The notes under the pieces are model-generated. The model searched no databases. It saw only the letters and a list, made by a program, of their open reading frames with translations, and had not been told where the DNA came from. Made by a program: the position numbers and the translations under genes. From NCBI RefSeq assembly GCF_000802225.1, contig NZ_JTDI01000003.1:310001-374000 (forward strand): a stretch of 64,000 nucleotides of DNA. Direction: 5' to 3'. How positions within the stretch are numbered: the stretch's first letter is position 1; each line of letters opens with the position of its first letter. The stretch is from Novosphingobium malaysiense. Its GTDB lineage: Bacteria; Pseudomonadota; Alphaproteobacteria; Sphingomonadales; Sphingomonadaceae. Below are positions 42,445-50,664 of this stretch, one piece after another.

Positions 42445-44742
42445 ATGGCTGAGTTCTGGTCCAATCTACGCAAGATCTGGAAGAACCAGCGTGTCCGGAT
42501 TGTCTTTTGGGCGGCGTTTACGGGAGTGTTGTTCGGGCTGACGGGCCTGAGCTCGCCAGTCGAAGACTTCCTTGGCAATTTGCGCTGGTCGCTACGTGAA
42601 GAGAAGGCGTCCGGAAATCTCGTGATCGTCGAGCAAGATTCGAAGACGCTCGACGCATTGGGTACAACCGATGTTAGCCGCAACAACGATGCGGACGTAT
42701 TGGCTGCGCTATTTGAGGCCGGTGCAGACCGAGTGTTTTTTGCCCGTCCATTTTCAGGCGAAAATGACGAGGAAAAGGATAAGGCATTCATTCAAGAATT
42801 AAAGGAACATCCTGGTAAGATATTCTTAGGAGCCAAGCCTGGTGCAAGTAACCGTAACTATGCATCCAGGATACCTCCTGAAAGATATTACAAGCACGCA
42901 CATGTTGTTTCTCTCGTAGCTTACTCCAAGGCGTTTAATCTAAATATTGTTCTGCCGCTTGCGTCGGATAGTCCACTTGGAAAAATACCATCTATGTCGG
43001 CTGAAATTGCCGGTGTGGATGGTTCCCTTGGGAAGGCCTACGCGCCAGATTACTCGATAAGAGTGTCGTCGTTTAAGACTGTCAGTTATATTGATGTTCT
43101 CCGTAGGAATTTTGATAATGCTGTCTTGAAAGGTAAGACGGTGATCATTGCTCCTACAGCGGTGTCTTACAACAACATTCATTCCGTTCCGGGGCTGGGT
43201 TTTGGAGCGGCTGAACCTTACTTTCATGCAATCGGTGCCGAGACTTTGGCGCATGGCGTCCCAGTGCATCTTGGGTGGTTTCCCCCGCTCTTGGTGGTTC
43301 TGATCGTTGTCGCCACGGGTCTGGGACGAGGGCGGGCGCTCGATGTTTATCGTTTCACGGGTCTCGTACTTGTCTTCGTCGGCCTGCCGTTTTTGCTTGA
43401 TACCATAAGAGTGTCGGTCGAGATTGTTCCCTCACTGGTCGTGGCACTGGTTGCCGTGATCCGGATGAGGAACCTTGATCGAGTGGAAGTGGCAGGGGAG
43501 ACGAACGCCGGGTCGGGCTTGCCCAGCGTTCAGGCACTGCGCACGTCGGAAGCGCTTTCTCCCCAAATTTTGGTTGCATTGAAAATTCGCAATTACGGCG
43601 CCATCATTGGCAGCTTCGCTGAACATGTTGAAGCCGAGTTGGCCAATGAAATCGTGCGCCGCATCCGCATCAGCGACGAACCGGTTACCGTTTATCACGA
43701 AGGCGGCATGTTTGTCTGGTTGTCCAATATCCGCAGTTCCTTCGATCTGCTGGAGAACTTGGAAGGCCTACATCGTATCGTTCAGAATGGCATTCAGGTG
43801 GGCGGCCTGGATATTGATCTATCGTTCAATTGCGGGATCGACTCGGACTTCGACCGGCCGATGGGGAGCCGAATTGCCGGTGCAATGCAGGCGGCCGAAG
43901 AGGCAGTGCGCAATGACGAATTGGTCTATCAGAACGACAGCCGCCGACAGGAGGCGCAGTGGGAAATCTCGTTGCTTACGTCACTGGACCGCGCGATTGA
44001 CAATGGCGAAGTCTGGGTAGCCTACCAGCCGAAACTCGATCTCAAGCTAAACCGCATCTGCGGTGCAGAAGCTCTGGTTCGTTGGACCCATCCGGAGCGA
44101 GGGCCGATAAGTCCTGAGAAGTTCATCCGTATTGCCGAAGAATTTCACCGGATTGAGCGTATTACAAGGTTCGTGATTAACGACGCAGTCCGCACCGCGG
44201 TGGAATTGCAGCGCATGGGGTATGATCTGACCATGTCGGTCAATATCTCCGCTCAGTTGCTCCGCAACCCAGGCCTACCAGGGATGATTGCCGACATATT
44301 GGCCGAGCATGAGCTTCCGCCTGACAGGCTGATCCTGGAGATCACTGAAACAGATCGTCTCGATCGGAGCTCGCGTACATACCAGATGCTGCAACGTCTT
44401 GTTCGCTCGGGTCTTCGCCTGTCTATCGACGACTTTGGAACCGGCAACGCCACTATCGATTATCTGCGCTATCTGCCGGCCAGCGAAGTGAAGATCGACA
44501 AGAGTTTTGTCTCAGCCATGGAGACCAGCAAGGAAGATCTCCTGCTCGTCCAGTCAATCATCGATATGGCCCACTCGCTGGATCGGACGGTGGTCGCGGA
44601 GGGTGTGGAAACAGCCACCGGATTGGAGACACTCAGGGAACTGCACTGCGATGTGATTCAGGGATATTACCTCAGTCGGCCCGTCCCATTCCGGGAACTG
44701 CTTGAGCAGATCGTCCAGCCGAGGGCTCTTAAAATTGGTTAA
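42445..44742 (+). CDS. CHASE2-degenerate GGDEF-EAL cyclic-di-GMP protein
   Basis: A 765-residue membrane protein. A helix at about 18-36 is followed by an extracytoplasmic CHASE2 sensor (to about 270) and further helices up to about 345. A GGDEF-like region (about 370-490) has EGGMF (419-423) in place of the GGDEF signature, so it should not make c-di-GMP. The EAL domain looks active: E542-A-L, SVNISAQ, EITETDR, IDDFGTGN, KIDKSF and AEGVET are all present. It probably breaks down c-di-GMP in response to an external signal. The region 42,780-43,260 is lower in GC with more ATA/TTA/AGA codons than its neighbours. Confidence 0.9.
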   Translation: MAEFWSNLRKIWKNQRVRIVFWAAFTGVLFGLTGLSSPVEDFLGNLRWSLREEKASGNLVIVEQDSKTLDALGTTDVSRNNDADVLAALFEAGADRVFFARPFSGENDEEKDKAFIQELKEHPGKIFLGAKPGASNRNYASRIPPERYYKHAHVVSLVAYSKAFNLNIVLPLASDSPLGKIPSMSAEIAGVDGSLGKAYAPDYSIRVSSFKTVSYIDVLRRNFDNAVLKGKTVIIAPTAVSYNNIHSVPGLGFGAAEPYFHAIGAETLAHGVPVHLGWFPPLLVVLIVVATGLGRGRALDVYRFTGLVLVFVGLPFLLDTIRVSVEIVPSLVVALVAVIRMRNLDRVEVAGETNAGSGLPSVQALRTSEALSPQILVALKIRNYGAIIGSFAEHVEAELANEIVRRIRISDEPVTVYHEGGMFVWLSNIRSSFDLLENLEGLHRIVQNGIQVGGLDIDLSFNCGIDSDFDRPMGSRIAGAMQAAEEAVRNDELVYQNDSRRQEAQWEISLLTSLDRAIDNGEVWVAYQPKLDLKLNRICGAEALVRWTHPERGPISPEKFIRIAEEFHRIERITRFVINDAVRTAVELQRMGYDLTMSVNISAQLLRNPGLPGMIADILAEHELPPDRLILEITETDRLDRSSRTYQMLQRLVRSGLRLSIDDFGTGNATIDYLRYLPASEVKIDKSFVSAMETSKEDLLLVQSIIDMAHSLDRTVVAEGVETATGLETLRELHCDVIQGYYLSRPVPFRELLEQIVQPRALKIG

Positions 44743-44759
44743 TGTTCCTTGAAAACCTC

Positions 44760-44778
44760 TTAACTCATTGTTAACCAT
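44760..44778 (+). promoter_or_regulatory. CtrA-type binding site overlapping a promoter
   Basis: TTAA-N7-TTAA, the full CtrA consensus known from Caulobacter, occurs here as TTAACTCATTGTTAACCAT; its right half TTAACCAT is the classic half site. It overlaps a possible promoter, TTGAAA at 44749-44754 and TAACCA at 44772-44777 with a 17-base spacer, which would start RNA near 44784. The sequence match is direct. CtrA binding here is inferred. Confidence 0.6.
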
Positions 44779-44821
44779 GTAAAGGCCGCGCTAAGAGCGG
44801 TCGTTCACATGGGGAATGACA

Positions 44822-44857
44822 ATGAAGAAATGGCCTTGGGGCGGCTGGTATTTCTGA
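44822..44857 (+). CDS. Micro-ORF for an 11-residue aromatic peptide (MKKWPWGGWYF)
   Basis: An 11-codon frame encodes MKKWPWGGWYF: two lysines, three tryptophans, tyrosine and phenylalanine. GGGGA at 44811-44815 lies six bases before the ATG, a normal ribosome-binding spacing. An in-frame ATG at 44816 would give MT plus the same peptide. It is preceded by a CtrA-type promoter and followed by a terminator. Tryptophan-rich leaders regulate trp genes, but no biosynthetic gene follows here. I do not recognise the peptide and chance cannot be excluded without comparing relatives. Confidence 0.4.
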   Translation: MKKWPWGGWYF

Positions 44858-44910
44858 CCAGCGCCTGAAAAATGAAGCATGCTGCATCGACAATGTAGCG
44901 ACGCAGTAGA

Positions 44911-44951
44911 AATAGCCCCCCAAAAACCTCACTGGCTTTTGGGGGGCTATT
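44911..44951. terminator. Strong intrinsic terminator hairpin
   Basis: AATAGCCCCCCAAAA at 44911-44925 and TTTTGGGGGGCTATT at 44937-44951 pair perfectly over 15 bp around an 11-base loop. The A and T runs lie inside the stem and the downstream GTATATTTA is AT-rich, a layout that can stop transcription in both directions. It ends the plus-strand unit and also faces the convergent zapE operon. Confidence 0.75.
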
Positions 44952-45119
44952 GTATATTTAGAAATTGAGATTTGTGCCCGGTATGTGGGTTTAGGATATC
45001 GATGGTCTTTTATTGTGCTCAAATCACTGGACGGCACATCTTTGAGTGCAAATAGTTCACCAGTCTAACGGAATGGCGAAATGTCTTCTGCATCCCGATT
45101 CGGGAATCCTTGACCGATG

Positions 45120-46235
45120 TCAGCCTTCGCCATGGCCCAGCGCGAGATAGTCCGCGCTCTGCATTTCATTCAGGCGGCTGACGGTGCGTTCGAATTCGAA
45201 GCGGCCGGTTCCGGCCTGATACAGGTCTTCCGGTGCCGCATCGGCAGCGGCAATCAGCTTGACCTTGTTTTCGTATAGCGCGTCGATGAGCGTCACGAAG
45301 CGGGCGGCCTCATTCCGCCTGTCCGGCCCCATCTTCGGAATGCCGACCAGGATCACTGAATGGTAGGCGCGGGCAATGGCCAGGTAGTCCGATGCCCCGC
45401 GCGCTTCGCCGCATAGCCGTTTGAAGCTGAATACTCCGACGCCTTTCAGGCTCTTGGGCACGTGCAGCATGCGTCCCCCGCCGACGTCTATTTCTGCCGA
45501 AGGAACGTGTTCTGCATCTTCCGGGGGATAGTCCGTCAGGCGATAGAAGGCTTCGCGGGCCTGTTCTGTAGCTTCCTCGCCCAAGGGCATATGCCAGGTC
45601 GCCATGCCGCCAAGGCGCTGCAGGCGATAGTCGGTCGGGCCATTCAGCGTGAAGACGTCGAGCTGGTTTTTGATCAGGTCGATGAATGGGAGGAAGTGCT
45701 CGCGGTTGAGCCCGTCCTTGTAGAGCTCTGATGGAGCGCGGTTCGAAGTGGCGACGATCGTCACGCCTTCATTCACGATCAGGTGTGTGAACAGCCGGCT
45801 CATGATCATAGCATCAGCCGAATTGTTGACGACCATCTCGTCGAACGCGAGACAGCGCACGTTTCGGGCAATGGCGGCGGCTACTGGCGGGATCGGATCG
45901 CCCGACTCGGACTTTCGTTCATCGCGGAGCAGCGCGTGGACTTCGAGCATGAAGGCATGGAAGTGGACGCGGCGCTTTTCCGGGATGTCGAGCGTTTGGA
46001 TGAACAGATCCATCAGCATCGACTTGCCGCGCCCGACGCCGCCCCACATATAGATGCCGCGCGGAGGCTCGGGTTTCTTGCCCAGAAGTTTGCCGATCAG
46101 CCCCTTGGACGAGGCCGTCTTGTAAAGCTCGCGCTGCAGACGGTTCAGGCGTTCTGCCGCGGCTTCCTGTTCGGGATCGGGCCGCAACTCGCCGGTCGCG
46201 ACCAGCGCTTCGTAGCGTTCGAGCATGGCTGTCAT
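45120..46235 (-). CDS. zapE: Cell division ATPase ZapE (AFG1 family)
   Basis: A 371-residue AAA ATPase. Walker A GGVGRGKS is at residues 65-72, Walker B-like segment FDEMVVNNSADAM follows, and ATSNRAPSELY is the sensor 1 region typical of AFG1/ZapE. ZapE binds the Z-ring under stress or low oxygen in E. coli; mitochondrial AFG1 relatives act on respiratory subunits. It overlaps the thioesterase stop by four bases and lies downstream of sdhB on the same strand. Confidence 0.93.
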   Translation of the reverse strand: MTAMLERYEALVATGELRPDPEQEAAAERLNRLQRELYKTASSKGLIGKLLGKKPEPPRGIYMWGGVGRGKSMLMDLFIQTLDIPEKRRVHFHAFMLEVHALLRDERKSESGDPIPPVAAAIARNVRCLAFDEMVVNNSADAMIMSRLFTHLIVNEGVTIVATSNRAPSELYKDGLNREHFLPFIDLIKNQLDVFTLNGPTDYRLQRLGGMATWHMPLGEEATEQAREAFYRLTDYPPEDAEHVPSAEIDVGGGRMLHVPKSLKGVGVFSFKRLCGEARGASDYLAIARAYHSVILVGIPKMGPDRRNEAARFVTLIDALYENKVKLIAAADAAPEDLYQAGTGRFEFERTVSRLNEMQSADYLALGHGEG

Positions 46236-46690
46236 CGCACGCTCGGTTTGCGCAGGGTGCCAATGAAATTGGCTACCAGATGATCGTCTTGCTCGACGGT
46301 TCCGCGCAGGAAGACGAGGCGGCGGGTTTCCTTCACCACTTCGGAGACGACATCGAGCGGTTCACCGATCCTGCCCGCGCCAACGAACTGGTTGTGCAGG
46401 TCCAGCGTGACCGATCCGGCGGCATCGGCGCCGAGGACGGTGTAGATCGCCGCGAACATGGCGACGTCGATCAGCGCCAGCGTTACGCCGCCGTGGACGT
46501 TGCTGAGCAGGTTGCTGTGCCGTGTTTCCACGTCGAGCAACCGCAGGCGGGCGCCGCGCTCACCCTCGGGGCGGATGATCATGCGGCCGAGCGCGTACGT
46601 GTTGAAACGCGCATCGTCGTTCACGCGCCACGTATGCCAACCCGGGTTTTCCGGGTCGGGGACGTGGATGAATTCGCCGGTCGGCTTCAT
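46232..46690 (-). CDS. PaaI-type hotdog-fold thioesterase
   Basis: A 152-residue hotdog protein. The segment HSNLLSNVHGGVTLALIDVAM carries the conserved HGG motif of PaaI/4HBT enzymes. It should hydrolyse an acyl-CoA; the acyl group is unknown. The ATG at 46690 gives the start MKPTGEFIHVPDPENPG. It lies 23 bases after sdhB and is coupled to zapE (ATGA). Confidence 0.88.
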   Translation of the reverse strand: MKPTGEFIHVPDPENPGWHTWRVNDDARFNTYALGRMIIRPEGERGARLRLLDVETRHSNLLSNVHGGVTLALIDVAMFAAIYTVLGADAAGSVTLDLHNQFVGAGRIGEPLDVVSEVVKETRRLVFLRGTVEQDDHLVANFIGTLRKPSVR

Positions 46691-46713
46691 CCGAAGACCT
46701 TGCCGTTGCGCCT

Positions 46714-47496
46714 TTAGACCTGGCGCTCGGCCTGCATCTTCTTGATCTCGGCGATCGCGCGCGCGGGCGAGAGGCCCTTGGGGCACACGTTGGCGCAGTT
46801 CATGATGGTGTGGCAGCGATAGAGGCGGAAGGGATCTTCGAGCTCGTCGAGGCGCTCACCGGTCATTTCGTCGCGGCTGTCGGCCAGCCAGCGATAGGCC
46901 TGGAGCAGGATCGCCGGGCCGAGGAACTTGTCCGAATTCCACCAGTAGCTCGGACACGAGGTCGAGCAGCAGGCGCACAGGATGCACTCGTAGAGGCCGT
47001 CCAGCTTCTCGCGCTGCTCGGGAGTCTGCAGGCGTTCCTTGCCCGACGGCGTGGTCGAAACGGTCTGCAGCCAGGGGCGGATCGAGGCGTACTGCGCGTA
47101 GAAGTGCGTGAAGTCGGGTACGAGGTCCTTGACCACGTCCATGTGCGGCAGCGGGGTAATGCGGATGTCGCCCTTGAGGTCCTCGATCGCGGTGGTGCAG
47201 GCGAGGCCGTTCTTGCCGTTCATGTTCATCGCGCACGAACCGCAGATGCCTTCACGGCAGGAGCGGCGGAACGTCAGCGTCGGGTCCTGTTCGCTCTTCA
47301 TCTTGATGAGCGCGTCGAGAACCATCGGACCGCAAGCGTCGAGATCGATCTCGAAGGTGTCGTAACGCGGGTTTTCGCCCGAATCCGGATCGTAGCGGTA
47401 GACGGTGAACTTCTTCACCTTGGTGGCGCCTTCCGCCTTGTGGACGTTGCCCTTCTTCTTGATCTTGCTACTGGCCGGGAGGGTGAAGGTCGCCAT
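46714..47496 (-). CDS. sdhB: Succinate dehydrogenase iron-sulfur subunit
   Basis: A 260-residue electron-transfer subunit of complex II. The [2Fe-2S] cluster is bound by C80, C85, C88 and C100 ([10 protein letters not shown] then GLAC). The C-terminal part has [12 protein letters not shown] and [14 protein letters not shown] for the [4Fe-4S] and [3Fe-4S] clusters. The ATG at 47496 is the first that avoids a non-family tail. The genes sdhC, sdhD and sdhA are not next to it, which is unusual. Confidence 0.96.
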   Translation of the reverse strand: MATFTLPASSKIKKKGNVHKAEGATKVKKFTVYRYDPDSGENPRYDTFEIDLDACGPMVLDALIKMKSEQDPTLTFRRSCREGICGSCAMNMNGKNGLACTTAIEDLKGDIRITPLPHMDVVKDLVPDFTHFYAQYASIRPWLQTVSTTPSGKERLQTPEQREKLDGLYECILCACCSTSCPSYWWNSDKFLGPAILLQAYRWLADSRDEMTGERLDELEDPFRLYRCHTIMNCANVCPKGLSPARAIAEIKKMQAERQV

Positions 47497-47801
47497 GAAA
47501 AATCCCCGTGATCTTGCATTGCGGCAAAAACCGCTACTGTTGGTCCCCTCTAGCGATTCAGCCGCGCGGGGCAAGAGGTCAAAGTCGCAGGTGTGCTGGC
47601 GACAACTTCCCAAACTTTGTCCACATCGGGCATGGTGGAAATCCGTTCAAGGTATTGAAATAAAAAGGGGTTTAAATTCAAAGCGTGAATATATCCGCGG
47701 ACCGGAAGGGCTTCAGACGCATTCTTGCGCAGACGCGCCTTGGTAGGAAAGCCCGATTTCGTCGCGAAAATGTAAGAGAATCGCCGCCGCGCTGCGTGCA
47801 A
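47497..47801. other. Intergenic region upstream of sdhB, 305 bases
   Basis: No gene was found. An AT-rich block at about 47640-47690 (with GAAATAAAAAGGGG and TTTAAATTC) stands out from the GC-rich surroundings and probably contains the sdhB promoter on the minus strand. Small frames in both directions lack start signals or family resemblance. No sdhA, sdhC or sdhD remnant is visible. Confidence 0.4.
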
Positions 47802-48563
47802 TCACGGCTCGTCGGGGAAAGAACCGAGATATCCCGGCCCCTGGCTGACCAGATCCGCATGGCATCCGGACTGCTGCAGGAGGGCCAGCGTTTCCTTGCG
47901 ATTGGTGACGATTGTCCAGTTCCGGCGGGCGGCCGGCGGCGCTTTGCCGTCGCGTACCGATTGCAGGGTTTTGGCGAGCACGTGAGGGTCGGGCGCATGT
48001 ACGGCCAGGCCTTCGTTGGCAAAGGCGGCCCTGTTCACGCCCAGCGCTTCGCAGGCGGTCGCGAGGTCGGGCACGTCTTCCAGGGCGATGCGGCGGTGCG
48101 CCTCGATGATGCCGGCGGCCTCGGGATAGGCGATCTCGCCGTCACGGGTCAGAACGGGCAGGTCGGCATTCCATGCTTCGGGCGGGCAGAGCCTGTCCTG
48201 CGGCGTCCAGTCGGTAAGCGGCCGGCGTTCGAGCGGGTAGATGCGGCAGATGCGCGGTCGGGCTTCGTAGTTGCCGCAGCGCATGTCCGGCTGCAGGTGC
48301 GGGCAGGGGCCTTCGTGATAGGCGACCAGCGCGATGGCGATGCGCACCGGAATCTCGCCGCTCATTCCCGGAAACGAACGCGCCTTGTCGTAGGCCGATT
48401 GCGGCGTTTCCGGCTCGGGATCCGCCGGCCATGGCAGGGCTTCGGACAGGATCTGCACGGTATGGCCGCGTCCTGCCCAGGTGATTGCTTCGTCCACGCT
48501 CAAGGTCAGCCGCAGGTCGTGGCAGCATTTGCCGCACTGTGTGCAGTCGAAGTGAATGGTCAT
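47802..48563 (-). CDS. YkgJ-family cysteine cluster protein
   Basis: A 253-residue protein. Cysteines C7, C10, C13 and C14 (CTQCGKCC) open the chain, and later CPHLQ, CGNYEARPRICRIYP and LCPPEAW supply more ligands. This CxxCGxCC arrangement marks the YkgJ/UPF0153 family, thought to bind zinc or an iron-sulfur cluster. The function is unknown. It is a single gene between sdhB and the MFS transporter. Confidence 0.87.
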   Translation of the reverse strand: MTIHFDCTQCGKCCHDLRLTLSVDEAITWAGRGHTVQILSEALPWPADPEPETPQSAYDKARSFPGMSGEIPVRIAIALVAYHEGPCPHLQPDMRCGNYEARPRICRIYPLERRPLTDWTPQDRLCPPEAWNADLPVLTRDGEIAYPEAAGIIEAHRRIALEDVPDLATACEALGVNRAAFANEGLAVHAPDPHVLAKTLQSVRDGKAPPAARRNWTIVTNRKETLALLQQSGCHADLVSQGPGYLGSFPDEP

Positions 48564-48646
48564 GGCGCTCCCCGTTGTGGATCGTGTCGCGCGCTGCCCT
48601 TGCCGTCGCAGGGCCTCGGGTCAAGCGTGCGTCGTCGCGCGTCTTG

Positions 48647-50149
48647 TCATCGCCTGCGATAACGCAGCAGCAGCACCAGCGGCGCCAGGGCGAAGGCTAT
48701 GACGTAGAGCAGCCAGAACGAGTTGGTATAGGAAACCATCAGTGCCTGTCGGCCGATCTCGCCGCTGGCCCGCAGCATCTCGATCGGCGAGCCGAAGTCG
48801 AAGTCCGGCCAGCGCCAGGCCAGCGCGGGGTTGTCCGGACGAACGCCCTCGACCAGGCGCGAATGGACCGAAGCCTCGTTGCGGATCGTGAGAGATTGCA
48901 TGACCGAAATCCAAACCGACCCGCCCAGCGCGCGGATAAGCGAATTCATCGCCGTGCCCTGATTGCGCAAGTGCGCAGGGATGGTGGCGAACACCACCGT
49001 CGTGATCGGAACGAACAGGAAGGCGCCGCCCACGCCCTGAACGAAGCCTGCCAGTTCGACCAGCCGTGCGTCCATGTGCAGCGAAAAGCCGGCCATCATC
49101 GCGGCCGAGAGCCCGCTGATCACCATGCCGACCACGATCAGCACGCGCGGATCGCTCCGGTTCACGAGAGCGCCGACGACCGGCATCATGATCATGGTGC
49201 CGACACCGCGCGGTGCCATGGCGAAACCGACCAGCATCGCCGGATAGCCCATGAGGTCCGACAGGAGCGGCGCGGTCATGGCCATGACGGAAAACATCAG
49301 TCCGCCGAGAAAGAACCCGAAGACCGAACCGACAGCGAAGTTGCGGTCGCGGAAGATTGCCAGATTCACGAAAGGCCGGTCGGTGGTGAGGGTATGGACC
49401 ATGAAGAGGTAGAAAGACGTCGCCGCCAGCACCGCCTCGATCCAGATTTCGCGCGATTCGAACCAGTCGAGCATCTGCCCGCGGTCGAGCATGAGCTGGA
49501 ACGAACCGATGGCGACGGCCAGCAGCGCGAAACCGGTGAAATCGAGGTCGACCGCGTTTTCGTCTTCGAAGGCAGGCAGGACAGCCAGCAATCCCAGCAC
49601 GGAAAGGATGCCGAAAGGCAGGTTGATGAAGAAAATCCAGCGCCAGTTGAAGATCTCGATCAGCCAGCCCCCCAGGATCGGCCCGCAGATCGGCCCCAGG
49701 ATCACGCCCACCCCCCAGGTCGCCATGGCGGAGCCGTGCCGCTCGGGCGGGTTGATGTCGAGCAGGATGGCCTGGCTCATCGGTAGCAGCGCGGCCCCCA
49801 TCATCCCCTGCAACATGCGGAACAGGACGAGTTGTTCGAAATTGGCCGCCATGCCGCACAGCATCGAGGCCACGGTGAAGCCCACCACCGAGGTGATGAA
49901 CAGCCGCTTGCGGCCGAATCGGCTCGCCAGCCAGCCGGAAAGCGGCGTGAAGATGGCGGACATGATGATGTAGCTGGTGAGCACCCAGGTGATCTGTTCG
50001 CGCGAGGCGGAGGTGCTCGCCTGCATGTGCGGCAGAGCCACATTGGCGATGGTCGCATCGAGTTGGGTCATGAAGGCCGCTGCCAGCGAGAACAGCGTAA
50101 TCAGCCGCCGTCGGCCTTCGGGAGGATAGGCATGCATCGTGCCGGACAT
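48647..50149 (-). CDS. DHA2-family MFS transporter, second copy
   Basis: A 500-residue, 14-helix exporter closely related to the transporter at 17,996-19,534: both have VLTSYI/L, DINPPE and ATIANVALPHMQ or near variants. Here there is no adaptor or outer-membrane partner beside it. The ATG at 50149 is used because the upstream frame runs through the cupin leader; a start at 50137 is also possible. It is divergent from the cupin-SDR operon, which it may serve as a transporter. Confidence 0.9.
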   Translation of the reverse strand: MSGTMHAYPPEGRRRLITLFSLAAAFMTQLDATIANVALPHMQASTSASREQITWVLTSYIIMSAIFTPLSGWLASRFGRKRLFITSVVGFTVASMLCGMAANFEQLVLFRMLQGMMGAALLPMSQAILLDINPPERHGSAMATWGVGVILGPICGPILGGWLIEIFNWRWIFFINLPFGILSVLGLLAVLPAFEDENAVDLDFTGFALLAVAIGSFQLMLDRGQMLDWFESREIWIEAVLAATSFYLFMVHTLTTDRPFVNLAIFRDRNFAVGSVFGFFLGGLMFSVMAMTAPLLSDLMGYPAMLVGFAMAPRGVGTMIMMPVVGALVNRSDPRVLIVVGMVISGLSAAMMAGFSLHMDARLVELAGFVQGVGGAFLFVPITTVVFATIPAHLRNQGTAMNSLIRALGGSVWISVMQSLTIRNEASVHSRLVEGVRPDNPALAWRWPDFDFGSPIEMLRASGEIGRQALMVSYTNSFWLLYVIAFALAPLVLLLRYRRR

Positions 50150-50282
50150 TCGAGACAATCGCCTGCCTGTGCAAGTCACCATGATGGAACCGCGTGGGCG
50201 ATGGGAATTGACGGCAAAGGCCTTGCCCACCGGCAGGTGCAGTGAGACCTTGGCCGAAACACGACGAACGGGAGACGAGGCC

Positions 50283-50660
50283 ATGGCCGCGCGCGGGCAT
50301 CGCGACATCTTTGCAGCAGACATGGCGTGGCAGGAAGGTGAATCGCCTGGCATCCGCTATGCGCGCTTCCTTCTCGAGGAAGGCAGCGGCACGTCACCGA
50401 TGGTGATCCTTTCGCGCTTCGAGCCGGGAGAGGTGGTGGGCGCGCATACGCACGACACCAACTACTTCGAATACGTGATCGAGGGTGAGCAGACGGTCGG
50501 CAAGGTGACGTTCGGCAAGGGCGATGTGCGTCTGGTCTCGGCCGGGACCGGGTATGGGCCGATCGTCATCGGGCCGCAGGGCTGCACGGTTCTCATCGTC
50601 TTTCAGGAGGCGGCCCGGGCCATGACGATACCCAAGGGCCAGACAGCAACAGGGAATTGA
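50283..50660 (+). CDS. Cupin-domain protein
   Basis: A 125-residue single-cupin protein. The metal-binding first motif is GAHTHDTNYFEYVIEGE and the second conserved box is around SAGTGYGPIVIGPQG. An iron or zinc site is likely, but no catalytic assignment can be made. The ATG at 50283 has GAGG close upstream. It begins the operon and ends 4 bases before the first SDR gene. Confidence 0.85.
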   Translation: MAARGHRDIFAADMAWQEGESPGIRYARFLLEEGSGTSPMVILSRFEPGEVVGAHTHDTNYFEYVIEGEQTVGKVTFGKGDVRLVSAGTGYGPIVIGPQGCTVLIVFQEAARAMTIPKGQTATGN

Positions 50661-50664
50661 TGCA

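Larger units (their letters stand above)
44784..44951 (+). ncRNA. Predicted small transcript with an internal micro-ORF
   Basis: The likely start is near 44784, about 7 bases after the -10 element. GGCCGC (44784-44789) and GCGGTC (44797-44802) make a 5' hairpin with one G-U pair. A Shine-Dalgarno-led micro-ORF follows, and the unit ends in a 15-bp terminator stem. The whole is about 170 nt and does not overlap any neighbouring gene, so it could be a regulatory RNA, a micro-protein mRNA, or both. Confidence 0.45.

Noticed and set aside
42339..42452. 37-codon arginine-rich frame before the EAL gene
   Set aside because: It overlaps the EAL start, has no clear ribosome site and looks like random coding.
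44809..44868. 19-codon frame overlapping the micro-ORF (starts MGNDNEEMALGR)
   Set aside because: It lacks a Shine-Dalgarno sequence at proper spacing, while GGGGA fits the ATG at 44822.
44822..44951. Trp-operon attenuator (Trp-rich leader plus terminator)
   Set aside because: The next genes run on the opposite strand and none is an aromatic amino acid biosynthesis gene.
44771..45037. 88-codon minus-strand frame
   Set aside because: It runs through the perfect terminator stem and has no ribosome site or family resemblance.
17996..50149. Two DHA2 transporters as a recent duplication
   Set aside because: They share family motifs but differ widely along their length, so an old paralogy is more likely.
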